Source of the DNA: Phoma sp. XZ068
Lineage: Eukaryota; Ascomycota; Dothideomycetes; Pleosporales; Didymellaceae
Direction: 5' to 3'
DNA: 64,000 bases
Assembly: GCA_004835665.1 (NCBI GenBank)
Contig: RBKR01000003.1
Coordinates: 682,001-746,000, forward strand
Positions 46,101 to 58,105 of the stretch are shown piece by piece. The translations under genes were made by a program, and so were the position numbers. Every line of letters starts with the position of its first letter. The stretch's first letter is position 1. Under the pieces are notes generated by a model. It saw nothing but the letters and a program-made list of their open reading frames with translations, searched no databases and was not told where the DNA came from.

Positions 46101-46458
46101 CCTCCTCCACTTTCTGGGGCCCTACAGCCTCATCTTGAATTTGTATATCCATCCTTCGTGCTTGCACGAATTAATACGGCAGACACACCATATCAAAGCT
46201 CTCTGGCCCAAGACATCCTAGACTCAGACCTGGAATTCAGCAGTCACCACATTCCGCTAGTTTTCCAGCAATTTGAAACCTCTCGCTGCACCTCGTGCAA
46301 TTTCTATCTCAAGACATTTGGGTTGTCTTTCAGGCGACCCATATAACATTGTCATCCTGGCTACTCAAACGCTTCCGGCTATTCAGCCCCCACACACTCA
46401 TTACTCCAGCCGTCTAACTCCGCCCTACCACGACGATACTAAACCAGACCGCTCATGG
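40112..46458. other. Gene-poor block 2
   Basis: 6.3 kb without a supported gene. The longest frame (45403-45975, +) has no family features. A minus-strand frame at 43092-43502 has Cys and fairly normal codons but no start or signal. A short repeat of gacgaagac-like words lies near 44862-44893, and a gtccc/gggac inverted repeat near 44216-44228. The last part is the leader of the bZIP gene. No transposon protein is visible. Confidence 0.55.
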
Positions 46459-47976
46459 ATGGCTGGCCGTTCTCAACGGGGTCCTGACGACTTCTCCATG
46501 TCGCACCGACCCACAGGTGGACGGTCAGAGCACACGACACCTCAATTATCACCTATGCAGTCCCAGCCAGCTATGCACCCACCTCTTCGCAGTAGCCCAA
46601 TAGAAAACCCTGGCCATTTGACGCTGTCGCTTCCGCCCCTACGACAGCTTTCCAGCACGCCGCCAACTCCAGCTGGTCGCCGACATGACAACCCATTGGG
46701 TGTTCAGTCCATCTTGAACCCTCAAAATGAACTAATTGAGCAGCAGCGGGACCGACGACGCAGTGGCTTTCAGATGGAAACTCCCTCTCCTGTTGATACT
46801 CAGCACTCCAACAGCCTCCCCTCCATCAGTCGACCAACGAGTGTGGACTCTACACAGGAAACGTCTCACAGGCTCTTCCAGCCGCCAGGCAGGCCTTCTG
46901 CTAGGCACACGCTGAATCCAAAGTCGCCTAGTCTGCACAGGACTCAAAGCCTAGGTGGCCTAGGTCGTCCCACGGGCACAATTGACGCTCACCAGTCACC
47001 CTTCCTGACTGCAAGTGTGCGTTCTTCAGACTCAGCAGTCTCTCATCCGGCTCTGCCCACTCCTCCTGCTGGAAGCAGGACGGGCTACTTCCCGCCAATG
47101 ACCACATCAACCCCGACGTCAAACATGTTGCGCACTGATGTACGTCGAACAAGCGCGCAGTTTCTGCCGTCTGGCAGCGCGAGCCCAATGACACAGTACT
47201 CTCCTTACAGCCAGGCCGCCTCGATCGCTTCCGGGTACGAAAGCCATGGCGCTCCAGGCCACTATGTGCCCGGTTCACATGAAGGCCGCCATCCTGGCCC
47301 GCCATTGGAAATGGAGCGCAACATGATACCTGTGGCCCCCAGTGGCCAGAGCAGCATCCAGATCATGACCATCAAGAGCCAACAAGGCCATAATGTGCAG
47401 ATCCCAGTCGACGTTCAGGCTGCCTCAAAGGTCGCTGATGAGAAGAGAAAACGAAATGCAGGCGCATCTGCTCGTTTCCGTGCTCGCCGCAAAGAGAAGG
47501 AACGTGAAGCGTCTATGAGCATATCGAGACTGGAGCAACAGGTCCGTGAGGCCATGGACCGGGCTGAATTCTACCGAAACGAGAGAGATTTCTTCAGGTC
47601 CATCGTGTATCAACAGCCGGGCGCCGACATGCATTACCAAAGACCACAGTCACCAGTTGTACGGCGACTCTCACCGGCACCCTCACGCGCGCCTTCTTCG
47701 ATGAACGATGGCGGATCTGATGGATCTTACGGCGATTACGAGGACGACAGCCGTGATACGGACCGCAACGTGCGTCAGCGCACCAGCAGCTACCAGCCGA
47801 TGTCCTTGCCCCCAACAACAGACGCCAACGTGTCACCTTTTGCTCCTCACAGCTACGCGTCATCACACGGCTCATCCTCGCGTGGGCAACGATATACTCC
47901 GAATGATCAAGGGCACTTGCCGGCACTACAGCAAGCCATGATGGAGCGGCCCGTATTTCGTGATACCTTCGCTTGA
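46459..47976 (+). CDS. bZIP transcription factor
   Basis: Single exon, 505 aa from the chosen start MAGRSQRGPDDFSM. The frame is open 62 codons further up, to an ATG at 46273, but that part looks like 5' leader. Residues 1-310 are Ser/Pro-rich and disordered. A bZIP domain lies at about 325-385: basic region KRKRNAGASARFRARRKEKE with the invariant Asn (N333) and Arg, then a zipper in which heptad positions are mixed (L, V, A, Y, F) rather than all Leu (SRLEQQVREAMDRAEFYRNE). The C-terminus is Ser/Arg/Pro-rich and acidic in one patch (GDYEDDSRDTD). Nuclear regulator; the basic region resembles the Cys3/MetR-like fungal group, but I do not assign an orthologue. Confidence 0.88.
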   Translation: MAGRSQRGPDDFSMSHRPTGGRSEHTTPQLSPMQSQPAMHPPLRSSPIENPGHLTLSLPPLRQLSSTPPTPAGRRHDNPLGVQSILNPQNELIEQQRDRRRSGFQMETPSPVDTQHSNSLPSISRPTSVDSTQETSHRLFQPPGRPSARHTLNPKSPSLHRTQSLGGLGRPTGTIDAHQSPFLTASVRSSDSAVSHPALPTPPAGSRTGYFPPMTTSTPTSNMLRTDVRRTSAQFLPSGSASPMTQYSPYSQAASIASGYESHGAPGHYVPGSHEGRHPGPPLEMERNMIPVAPSGQSSIQIMTIKSQQGHNVQIPVDVQAASKVADEKRKRNAGASARFRARRKEKEREASMSISRLEQQVREAMDRAEFYRNERDFFRSIVYQQPGADMHYQRPQSPVVRRLSPAPSRAPSSMNDGGSDGSYGDYEDDSRDTDRNVRQRTSSYQPMSLPPTTDANVSPFAPHSYASSHGSSSRGQRYTPNDQGHLPALQQAMMERPVFRDTFA

Positions 47977-50900
47977 AGGTTCACTGTATACGGACCGGAG
48001 CTATAAACCTCACACACGCTACCCCTTTTCTCGATCGATGATCAGCCGCTTCAACTTTATCGTGCTGGCGCTCGACTTTCACTTCCACTACCTAATCAAG
48101 ATTTTGACATTTTGCTTTTCTGCCGCGGCTCACCAGCAGCCGAGCAACATCTGCTATATACCCTTGTCGAGCGCTAGTCGCCCCAGTTTTGCAATTCGCT
48201 CTCGACGGTTGATCTCATCTTAAGCATAGACACTGCATACTAGAAATTCATGTCTTTACTGACACTATCTATCTCATTCAAATCGACCTGTACAGTACAG
48301 CAGTGTACGTGCGTTCACCATTCTGTTTCTCAACATGTACGTTAAGTTAAGACAACACGCCAACATGGCCTTGCTGTCAATTTATGAAAAGCATTCCTTA
48401 TAGCACAACTAAAAATAAGCTGTAATTGGTCACTTGATTCTTATCACTGTTTGCAGTAAACTCAGAGTTCACTTTGGAAGGTTGGAGCTGACATCAAAGG
48501 CATCCAGGCCTCGACCACCGCGAGCACCTTAAACAATTAGCTTTCAAGCCACTGCGCAGCACACGGGAAGGATGCGCGCATGCCCCGTTACGTCACAATT
48601 ACCTAGAACGACGCCCATCTAAGAGACTTTGGAACACTGATACATGCTCCATGATTATTGAGCAATCGACCGCCAGCTGCAGAACAACCTCGCCGATACG
48701 CCGATCGTTTGTTCGCTTCTAAGTCCAGGTCACGGCCCCCACGGGACAGAGCCGTCGCTAGATATCTGATCTTCAGCCTTGTCCATTAGGGGATACCTGC
48801 GCGACATATCTTGGGCTGGAAAGAGACGATGCAACTACCAATCATTGGGTTCCTTACTCTCCAGAAGCGACTCACACTTTTGGTGCGCGGAAGTGGGAGG
48901 TCAAGCTAAAGGGAGCCATGTGGGTTCCAAAACTTTATATGTCTTCTCACTGTTAAGTCTAACTTCAAGTTGCAGCGAAGAGCAGTGCACCTTTGCCCGC
49001 CGAGAACTACTTCATGGCGGTACACACTTCAGCCGCTCGACAATTCCCACGGCCCACTCCGGACGCTGTAAAATATTCCCGCTGTTTTATTATAATCCGG
49101 GTGACTGCCGTTTAATTGTGGCGTTGAGCTTGCGCACTAAATATCCCGCAGTGGCCTGATTTCACAGAACCATCTCAGTATAGGGTTCAACTCAGGTACC
49201 AACGACTGCCGGACTTGACGCCATGCAGTGCCCTACGAAGCAACCTTTGCAATTTTAAACACGGTTATGGCCACGTGCGATGTGCCCATAGCGTCAGTGC
49301 CGTCCATTGTGCATGTTAGCACAGCACCGTCTCAGGGCAATACGACTTAGCTGTGTCCACGTACGCGGCCTAACTTATACTTCGACCTCGTGGACACGTC
49401 CACGACGCTTAACATGACGCACACCTGAGGCGAATTTCGTACCAGCGGCAGGGTCACTAGTCGTGGATCATAACTTTGAAGCCACCGAACCTCAGCGCTG
49501 GGATTCTTCAAGCCGAGCTGTGCATTTCGCAATCCGGAATTCTCTCCGGTACGGACCGCTGGAACGAGCGGCCACCAATAAGCTGAATCTAAACTTCGCC
49601 AATGCTTATACTCAAACTATAAACTCCCCATTTCGCCCCATTTTTAATGTGGCTTCAGCCTGCCTGGTATAGGAGATAATTTCGCCTCCCGTTTTCATGG
49701 AAGTCGCCTAGCAGTTGATGGAAGGTTTGCGCAGGGCAATTGTAGCCGGCACTATCTCGGCAAGCTATGTCTTTCGCCATGTCAACTTTCATGTCAGATC
49801 TGGGAGACGGGAAGGTGTATGTCTCATCACAAACGGTCCGAATGATAAGACCACAAGTCTGCGTTAGATTCCACGATCCCTGCCCACACTGACCGACCTG
49901 AGGGCCGCGTTCGGCTTCCGTGCGTGTTTGCCCGGGCCTTAAATTTTCTTGACGCGCGAAATAAGACTGCGATACCCCAGATGGAGTTCGGTCTTTGTTC
50001 CCCGAGCACCGTCGAGAAGCATTTCTCCCGGGCCAGATTGGGCCAGCGACCGGAACGTTTCTGGCTTGTGGAGTCTTCGAGAAGAGGCTCGACTTGACCA
50101 GGCCACCTTTGGTTTGTCAACTGCACGTCGGCATGACTCGCATCCCACAATAGTCCTGTGGTAGATGTCGTGCGCTTGAAGTTGATCGTCAATATTTTCA
50201 AGACAATGACCACCGCAATGGTCGCGAAGAAGAGAGGATACCTTTGACAGGTACATCGAGCGCTCGGTATTACAAGTCGATGATGTAGTAGGCGTTGGTC
50301 GACAAATATCGCTGCACAACAACATCAACATGCATCGAAGGTGTCGGTGCCATTTACCAGAACCGATGGTTGAAAATCAGCATCGAAGCAGTGGAACTCT
50401 CTCGTGACTGCACTGGTCAAATACGACGACTCAGAGCTTGCAACATGGGGATTTGATGGATATTCCCCGCTCCCCTCGTTCGTTCGTCAGTTTGGCTGCA
50501 GGCCTACACCGCTTGTTTTGATCTTGAGCTTCTGTTGCATCTTTGCTGTGTACAGCCTATAATTAGCGCTATCTCGCGTTGCTCTCAACAATCTGGCGCG
50601 CAAAGCACTCGGCATCAAAGGCTGGGGCATCGAATCCGCACCTCGAGAACAGTGATGCTGGGAATCACGATGAATTCAACAAATACTCAAGTCTCCGACC
50701 AGCCACGCGTCATAAGTGCCGAAGACTCTTAGCTCGATGAATTATACATGCACGACTACAATATTGGTTGCGATTCCAGTGAATAGGATTTTGGTCCGGG
50801 GGCAGGATCTCACCGATTTCCATGTCCTTGGGACGAGTATGCAACAATCAAAACGTCGACGTCCAGCTGACTACGAATCAGGGCTCTTGCTGCACGAGGT

Positions 50901-53900
50901 CAGGATAACCGTGAATACAACTTAATGGTTCGGCCCGGTCAACGGTGCGACTCGATAGGTCTTGTCGTTTGAACCATTCAACATCCGGTGGCCATACCTG
51001 AGGTGCCAACCACAACTCACGGAGTCCTTTCCTGATCCCTGCGCTGCCAACAGCAACGAAGATATTGGTATGGACGGGACAGTCTTTTCCGCTCATACGA
51101 ACACGTGTAAATCCATCTCACCGCATCTTTACCCTTTCGCACATGGTTCATGAAATAGCCCATGCCCGTGGTCATTTTAATGTAGTCTCTTCACTACTGC
51201 AACGTCATGCACCCGCGCCTTTCTCCGTCTGCACATAATGGTTCGTTGGCGCTCCGACATCCACACACAGCCCTCCCAGATCCATTTATTAAACCCAGAG
51301 CGGCATACTCGATGGCCTCAGCTACCGGCACTTCACACAGCGCTTGTGGTACGGAACGGCGCCACGACCTCCATTCAGCACATGCGCCGCTGCCGCTACC
51401 CTGCCACCGAAGAAAGACCTGATGGATTCACCAAAATAGGACTCTTACATGTTGCAGAGCAAGATTCGAGTCCTTGTGTAACGCGACACAGAGAAGAACT
51501 CGAGGACCAAGATGGATCTGGTTATCTGATTGAGCGCGGGGCAAACAGTACCCTGGTCAGCGCTTATGCATGTGATGATGTGCGGGTTTGCGCAATCTGA
51601 GCCGAAGGAGCCTTACGCAAGCCGTCATGCGGGAAAGCCGACCAGCATTGCAGCCGAGTATTGCACAGCAGCTCGAGGGCTGGCTTCCGGTGTTTGTTGA
51701 GAAATGTCATTTGTACTTTCTGCGACTGCCAGCACACCGCGAGTATTGACAAGTGTGCCGTGCTCGAGCGAACATACACGAGCATCGCCAGGACTGCTGT
51801 GGATACAGGTCAGGGTTCTGAGATGACCCATCTGCAGCATCTGGCACATTTGGAGCCATCCCTAGCCGGTGTATCTCCATGGCGCGGTATGCGGTTGACA
51901 CGAGTCCGCCCTCAACCACTCCACAGTCCGGACAGATAACTGTAGTCAGGTGCACGATACAAATTGAGACCCGACAATATACATAGCCAATGTCTGCAGG
52001 TGATATCGGGCCTAACAGACATCTACAAGGTACATGAGTCCGCGTACACCGGATTTACGCTTCGAAACCAATGGAGAGCAACGTTGCGCACCGCACAGAA
52101 ATTCTCATCGCCTCAAATACTCGATATTCTCGATCGCCGAGTACGAATCTCCACTGATGCACGCCTGCGTACATTAATTTGCACGCGACGATGCACGATA
52201 GGCCAGCCACAGCGGCACGTTACAAGGACCTGGAAGTCCCACAAGGCCCCACACATCCCACACCCACCACACCGGTCCCGCAGCTCTGCAGATTGCAGAC
52301 GACAAATGGCATGACTTATGCACGTCAGCGGAAATAGTAGTCTCTCATTGTGAAAGTGAGGAAGTGGGATGCACGAAAGCCGCAGGTGGAACACAGTCAT
52401 GTGAGTTGCACAGCAAGGCCAGGCGAAGCAACGCAAAGCAAGGCTCCCTTGTTATCGACAGCTATATGATTATCTACGAATGACACTGGATGAGTACCAC
52501 AGTAAGTCTATAGGATCACCGTCGTCCCGTAATATGGCAACACAAGCAAGCATACGCCTGAGACACTTCAGCCCGGGACAGGACGTCAGTGACGAAGATA
52601 CAACCCGCCAAACCGCATCCTTCTTCGCCAGCTAATTTCCCCCACGAGTTCAATGACCAGCACTTGCATCCAGAGCATACAGGTTGACCAGAACGCTCCT
52701 GCCGCTGTGAACACCCCACGCCCACGCAGGCCCACGCAGACCCACTCACAACGTGCTCACCTCTCGCAACATCACAGAAGACACGAATTGACAGCGGCGC
52801 CCGACCCGTGCATGTCGCGCATCTAGATCACATCACAGCACAACGCCGCCGGGCTGTAATGGGCATGCCACGCCCGGCTGCTCGAGGCAGGCGTTTTCTT
52901 TCGGGAAACCAAAAGCGCCACAGGGAGCGCCCTACGTGATCCTTCGCCATGGACAGCGCTGGCTAATCCATCAGGTGAGATCGTATCAGTACTATCTGGT
53001 GGTAATGACGGGCTTGCTGGCGTGCATGCATCCTCCGTGATGGCGCGCGCATGCTAAACCGCACACCGGGCGCCAATTGGTCTGCAGGTGTGTATTTCTG
53101 TATGTCCACCTTGTGTTTCTCAACCACTGGGATCGCAGACGTTTATGCTCCGCGGCGCACTGCCATTCTTCTGCATTTCGTCCATGTTGACGACCCCTCA
53201 AGGGGGCGCTTTCCTGCAACGTGCCACGACGGACTGCTGCGACACGGCGACGAGAATAGCAGAGGCGATACATACCTACACTGCGCTTTTCTCCGTCTGG
53301 TGGGATAGGCCCCTGTTGTTTTCGCCGAGCGCAAGCCATGGAAAAGTCGGAGCTTTTGACAGCGGGTAGACGGCAATGTTACGCAGTATGCCTTCCTTTG
53401 CCTCGCGATGCTGTGCACGACGCCACTTCAGCATGCGCCTCAGTATATCGGGACGGGTGCGTTGACGCTCCTTGTGCTAGGGTTGCTCACGTTGACCGGA
53501 AGGGTGAGTGAAGATGTGGGTACCCGCTCCTCAAATCTCATGCGCCGCCTCTTCGCCTCACTGTGATTCACAGTGCTTCGCGGTGTTGCAGTGAGGGCGC
53601 CTCTCGGGGGGATGAGGTGTTGTCCCTTGCGTATGCGCGGCCCACAGAACAGGAACGGAGTGCATGAGTGCAAGTAGGGACTGCCCTGGTCAGGGTCTTG
53701 CGGTCTGTTTGAGCTATCAAATACGGTATCTCTATTGGATCTATGTTCAAGAGCAATGAGCGAGAAGCAAGGAACCACTTAACAATAGGAGATGTCACAT
53801 CTACGACTCCCAAAGAGTATCCCTTCACAGTGCCCGCCCTGTCAAGAGTACCAATGCTCGCATCCGTTTGCTTTGGATCCACGACAGCGAATGGCGAAGA

Positions 53901-54744
53901 CGCACGCATCACACGGCAATTGTGCAGCCACTGGGCACAACTTGGTAGCGAGCGGGCCGTCCTGGAACCAGATCGCGTGCCGTCGTCGGATATAGCGGTT
54001 TGGAATGAGGAACGCAGGTCCACTCTCTCGTCCACAGCGAGTGTCACCAGGTCGACGTACCTGTGGTAATATGCGGCAGGTGCGCTAGCTGGGGTGTTTT
54101 GTGTATATGCAAGGGTTCTGCATTTGGACGCTCACCGATCAGGACCCTTGTTTTGCGTCAAGGAGATGATGGTGTAGAAGCGAGGGGATCTGATGAAGCA
54201 TTTTCTTGATTTATGGCTGACGACATGGACGCGGGTGCGGAAGGGGGACGGGATGCCGTTGTGGAGTCCCATCGGTGCGGACGGCGCGCCCCAGCCCGGT
54301 CAGCGTCATCATCATCATCGGTGAGATTTGCTGATGCTCAACAAACAGGCTGATGCGCTCACCCTGTTGATGACCGGTTAACGGTGTTTCATGCTTGGAA
54401 TTTGGTGAGCGGGAACGGTGTGATCATTCCGGTTTCCAAGGATCGCCTTGGTTGCGCCATCTGCAATTGACAAGCTTTGCTGTTGGGCATGGAAACCCTG
54501 TTGTCGAGCTCCGTCGTGGCCCCACGCGATCGCACGTGGCAAGTTTTCGCGGCTCATCCTATGTGGAGGTGTTTAGCCTGACATGGCTAACTCGCCCGAA
54601 TCTAGCAAGGCTCGGTTACCGCGGGTTAGAAGCAGAAGACTTGGACCCTGAGGTTTCAGCTTGAGATGACATGTTTGGTATGTTTGGACGAAGCGGAGAT
54701 GATGATGATGATCAGATTGATGATCAAATATTCAACTGCCTTTT
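47977..54744. other. Gene-poor block 3
   Basis: 6.8 kb between the bZIP gene and the Dsc4-like gene. No frame shows a recognisable family. Small trinucleotide runs occur near 54308-54322 (catcatcat...) and 54700-54715 (gatgatgat). No transposon protein, tRNA or rRNA was recognised. Confidence 0.55.
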
Positions 54745-55835
54745 TCAGCCTACACCAACACCAAAGCGTGCGCGCAGCGTATTCAGACGGCGCAGTGTCT
54801 CCGGCATGTCGCCGCTCAGGCTGCTTTCTGTGCGCGTCTGGCGGAACGCTCGATAATTCTCGTTTTCCCGCCATATCGTTTCGACCACGCCTGCAGACAA
54901 TATGACGCACTGCCCCGAGGTAAGGATGTCCAGCGCATCGACGTGACCTGTCTCGGACGCAGAGGGCAGTAGTGAATCCTCCTCCTCGGGATCTGCTCCT
55001 ATGTCAGACATGGTGTCGGTCCGGCGCAAGACACCCCGCTCTTCATCGTCGGCATCCTGTCCTCGGGCCGCATTCTCACTTGCTGTCGCTGGTGTTGTGT
55101 TGTCGCCTGCAGGGTCTGACGCGGCTGGGTGTGCTGCACTGCCTGCGGGTACCTCACCCGCCGTTATCTGCACCAGCTGCTTCTTCAGTTCCCGGCGCTT
55201 GACATGGGCGGACACCATGATCAGCTGCAGGACTAGGATGCACAAGTCCAGTCCCCCGAGCTTCCATTTACTGGTTGGCCCTCGTTGCCCGATGAAGTCT
55301 ATCATCAAGCCGCCGTGCAGATAGCCTCTCGTGTCCTCGCCGGCTGCGGGCGCAGGATATAGCATGTGCAGCAGGAAGTTTACAGCGAACAGCCCTGACA
55401 CAACGGGTAAGAACGGTCGAGGTTCGTCGGGTGGTCGTTGCATTGTGGGGTCCGAGACGGGCGTGAGCAAACTCCCGTGAGCTAGTGCACGCAGTGCAAA
55501 CCAAAAGAACGAGCAGCTATGCATTATTAGTTCCATCATCAAGGAGAGAGCGCAGGGCAGGCGTACTCGAGGTGGTATAAGGCAAGCAGCTCCATGTAGA
55601 CAACCAAGTCCAGCTCGCGCAGGAGATCGCCCAGCATCCGAATCCGCTTCCTTTTAGCATCCATGCGCCGTTCTTCTGCTGCTTTCGCGCGCTCACGTGC
55701 TCCACCTTCAGGGTCGATGTCTGCTATGCTGTCGATGTGGTCAGGAGAGCTGTCATCCTGGCGCAATGCAGCTCGAGACGACTCGGCCTCATCGTTCATG
55801 GCGCCGCAGGAGGTTGTCGAGTGTCGATGTATCAC
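54745..55835 (-). CDS. dsc4: DSC E3 ubiquitin-ligase complex subunit 4-like (DUF1746)
   Basis: Exons 55567-55835 and 54745-55516, giving 346 aa (334 if the Met at 55799 is used). Dsc4 is a membrane subunit of the Golgi Dsc ligase that ubiquitinates the SREBP precursor and misplaced membrane proteins. The DUF1746 core is clear: RELDLVVYMELLALYHLDCS, RALAHGSLLTP, GYLHGGLMIDFIGQRGPTSK and LDLCILVLQLIMVSAHVKRR, with three to four hydrophobic helices. The core runs across the 50-bp intron, and splicing at GA|GTACGC to AG|C gives the expected HLDCSFF. The C-terminal 170 residues are acidic and poorly conserved in kind. Confidence 0.88.
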
Positions 55836-56173
55836 TCATGGAGGCGACGCTGTGATGCGGCAGCGCTCTTTCGTTGTTCGACCTCCAGGCTACGGTTTGT
55901 TGTTGCGCAGGCTGCGGTGATATGACGGAAGCTGTGGTCGGAGCTAAAACGGGCCGATAATGGAAGTGGTGAGATAATCGATGAGCTCCGCATCATAATC
56001 ACGTTCAAATCGACGCAACAGCTCGTTAACAGCTTCACCACGCATATCCAAGGTTCTGATCAGCTTCAATTTGGGGGTTACTATCACTGCGCTCTATATA
56101 GCCCACCTCAACTACCTCACAGCCTCGATTGGTCGCACGCGACACCTCCGCCACCTCCGCATCCACCTTCACC
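55836..56173. promoter_or_regulatory. Divergent promoter region (Dsc4-like / Rcf1)
   Basis: 338 bp between the two start codons. A TATATA box-like motif at 56095-56100 sits about 75 bp before the Rcf1 ATG. No other element was recognised. Confidence 0.5.
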
Positions 56174-56750
56174 ATGGCGGGCCCACGCAACAGCGCGCCG
56201 CTCCCCTCTTCTTTTGACGAAAATGCGTATGTTCCCCAATGGAGGCACAATAAAACCAACGTTCCTTGCAAATCATCTCTCAACATGACTGACTTCATCC
56301 AGCGACTTCTACAATGAAAACACCCTCGACAAGATGTGGCGCCGCTTCCGCGAAGAACCCCTCATTCCCTTTGGCTGTGGTCTGACCGTATGGGCCATTG
56401 TTGGCGCTACCCGTTCGATGCGCAAGGGCGACCACAAGATGACGAACCTGTACTTCCGCCGTCGATTATACGCTCAAGGCTTCACCATTGCCGTCCTCGT
56501 TGCCGGCAATATGTACTGGCAAAAGGATCGTGTGGCGAGGAAGGACTACGAGAAACAGGTGGCTGAAAGAGAGAGGATGGAGAAGAGGGAGAGGTGGCTG
56601 AAGGAGCTGGAGATGCGTGATGAAGAAGAGAAGGAGTGGAAGGACAGGCTTGCGAAGAGGACGCGGGGCGTGCAGGATGAGGTCAAGGGTGTTACACAGC
56701 AAGTCGCGGACAAGACAAAGGAGTTGAAGGACCAGGTGGTTGGAAAGTAA
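56174..56750 (+). CDS. rcf1: Respiratory supercomplex factor 1 (HIG1 domain)
   Basis: Exons 56174-56226 and 56303-56750, 76-bp intron, giving 166 aa. Rcf1 is an inner mitochondrial membrane protein that helps assemble cytochrome c oxidase and its supercomplex with complex III. The HIG1 domain shows the usual hairpin of two helices: PLIPFGCGLTVWAIVGA, a loop GDHKMTNLYFRRRLYAQGFT with the R-x3-AQG signature, then IAVLVAGNMYW. A long charged helix (YEKQVAERERMEKRERWLKE) follows, typical of fungal Rcf1. Splicing restores SSFDENADFYNENTLDKMWR. The start is the first ATG after the TATA-like site. Confidence 0.94.
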
Positions 56751-58105
56751 GACTGGGATCAAGAAAGTTGACTGGCAGAGGAAGATAATGCGCCGAAAGG
56801 GATTGCATGGTTGCAACGTGCATTGAATTCGACGCTGGCGTTGCGGATATCACGCACGTTTGTTGTACATATTTTGACTGTAAGAGTACTATCCGAGATT
56901 GAGCTAAGGATATGGTAGGAAAAATCATCACTTTCACATGCTTCAACGACCTCCACCAACACGCTTGCCTACCATTTCGTTCACGCAGTGCTGCCTGACA
57001 GTCTCAGAGTCATCGACAGTACCCAGCTGCCCATTCTGAAACGCCTAACTATACATTGTGTGGAGTCGGTAGCAACCAAAGGTCACCTGCAATGGCGGTC
57101 CCTACTTCTATTGCCGTCAGGGGGCATCTTTAAACCTAATCGCCTTATGGTATGCGTGGACCCCTCAACCCCGCTCGTACGGATTTATGGTTTTAGTACA
57201 TTCCAAGACTATTTTTGACCACATGCACGATAAGCCATGTTCACTAGCATCACGGCTGGTTCCGCCCTCCAAACGCGGACTCATCCTCATGTCCACAGTG
57301 GCACAAGCCGGACCTCAGTTGAGAAAAAACGAGCGAGAAACAACGCCGGTTTCTATCTGCACGCAATCTCCACAACGACGACAAGTTTCGAGACATGGCT
57401 GCGCCTCTCTTCTCACCCTCCCTTTCTCAACTCCATCACAAAATATACCTCAGTACCTCTTCAAATCCTAGCTTGTGCAGAACAGATAACTGCTTCATGA
57501 TTAGTACCGAAGACGCTGCATTCCTTGTACCGTCTCTCAAATGAGAAGGTTCGCCATGTAGGGTTTTGGATATACGTGACCATCTCTAGAACCGAATAAG
57601 CTTCTGACAAGTCCAACGAAGCACTATCGATGACGATGATCGGTATACTTTGACATCTGAACATACGAGCATAAACTTGGCATCAGCTTGTACGTGGAAC
57701 AGGGACCTGCATCTCAGCCACTTGAGAGCGTACGTCCCTCGTTCTTGTGCCACAAACTCACCTTCTGTGCCAATCGCATTACCCTGCGTATTTTTCCGGC
57801 TTCGTACTGAGTAAATCTATACAAACCTTCGTCTGCACTTGCCAGCCTAGGCGGGGTTCAGCCATTCTGGAAATTCAATGTTCTTCCCATCTTGCCGGCC
57901 TTGCTTGCAAGACTCACATTCCGCCAAAACACAACAGTCATTCTTCAGCTCAGCTATCACAAAGTTCACGATCCTAAACGCACCGCCGCCATGGTGTCTC
58001 TTGCTGGAGTATATAAAGGTAAACTACTTGCACGGGTTGCAAAGCACCACAGGGATATTTGAGCGTATGTCCAGTCTTTACAACTATTAACTGAACTTCA
58101 TAACC
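56751..58105. other. Intergenic
   Basis: 1.36 kb between Rcf1 and the secreted-protein gene. No gene is recognised. A TATA box lies near its 3' end. Confidence 0.6.
58012..58017 (+). promoter_or_regulatory. TATA box of the secreted-protein gene
   Basis: TATAAA in the context gtatataaagg, 94 bp before the ATG at 58106, a normal distance for a fungal promoter. Confidence 0.5.

Noticed and set aside
51464..51600. Possible tRNA-like gattcgagtcc word
   Set aside because: Surrounding sequence does not fold into a cloverleaf by eye; no A box at the right distance.
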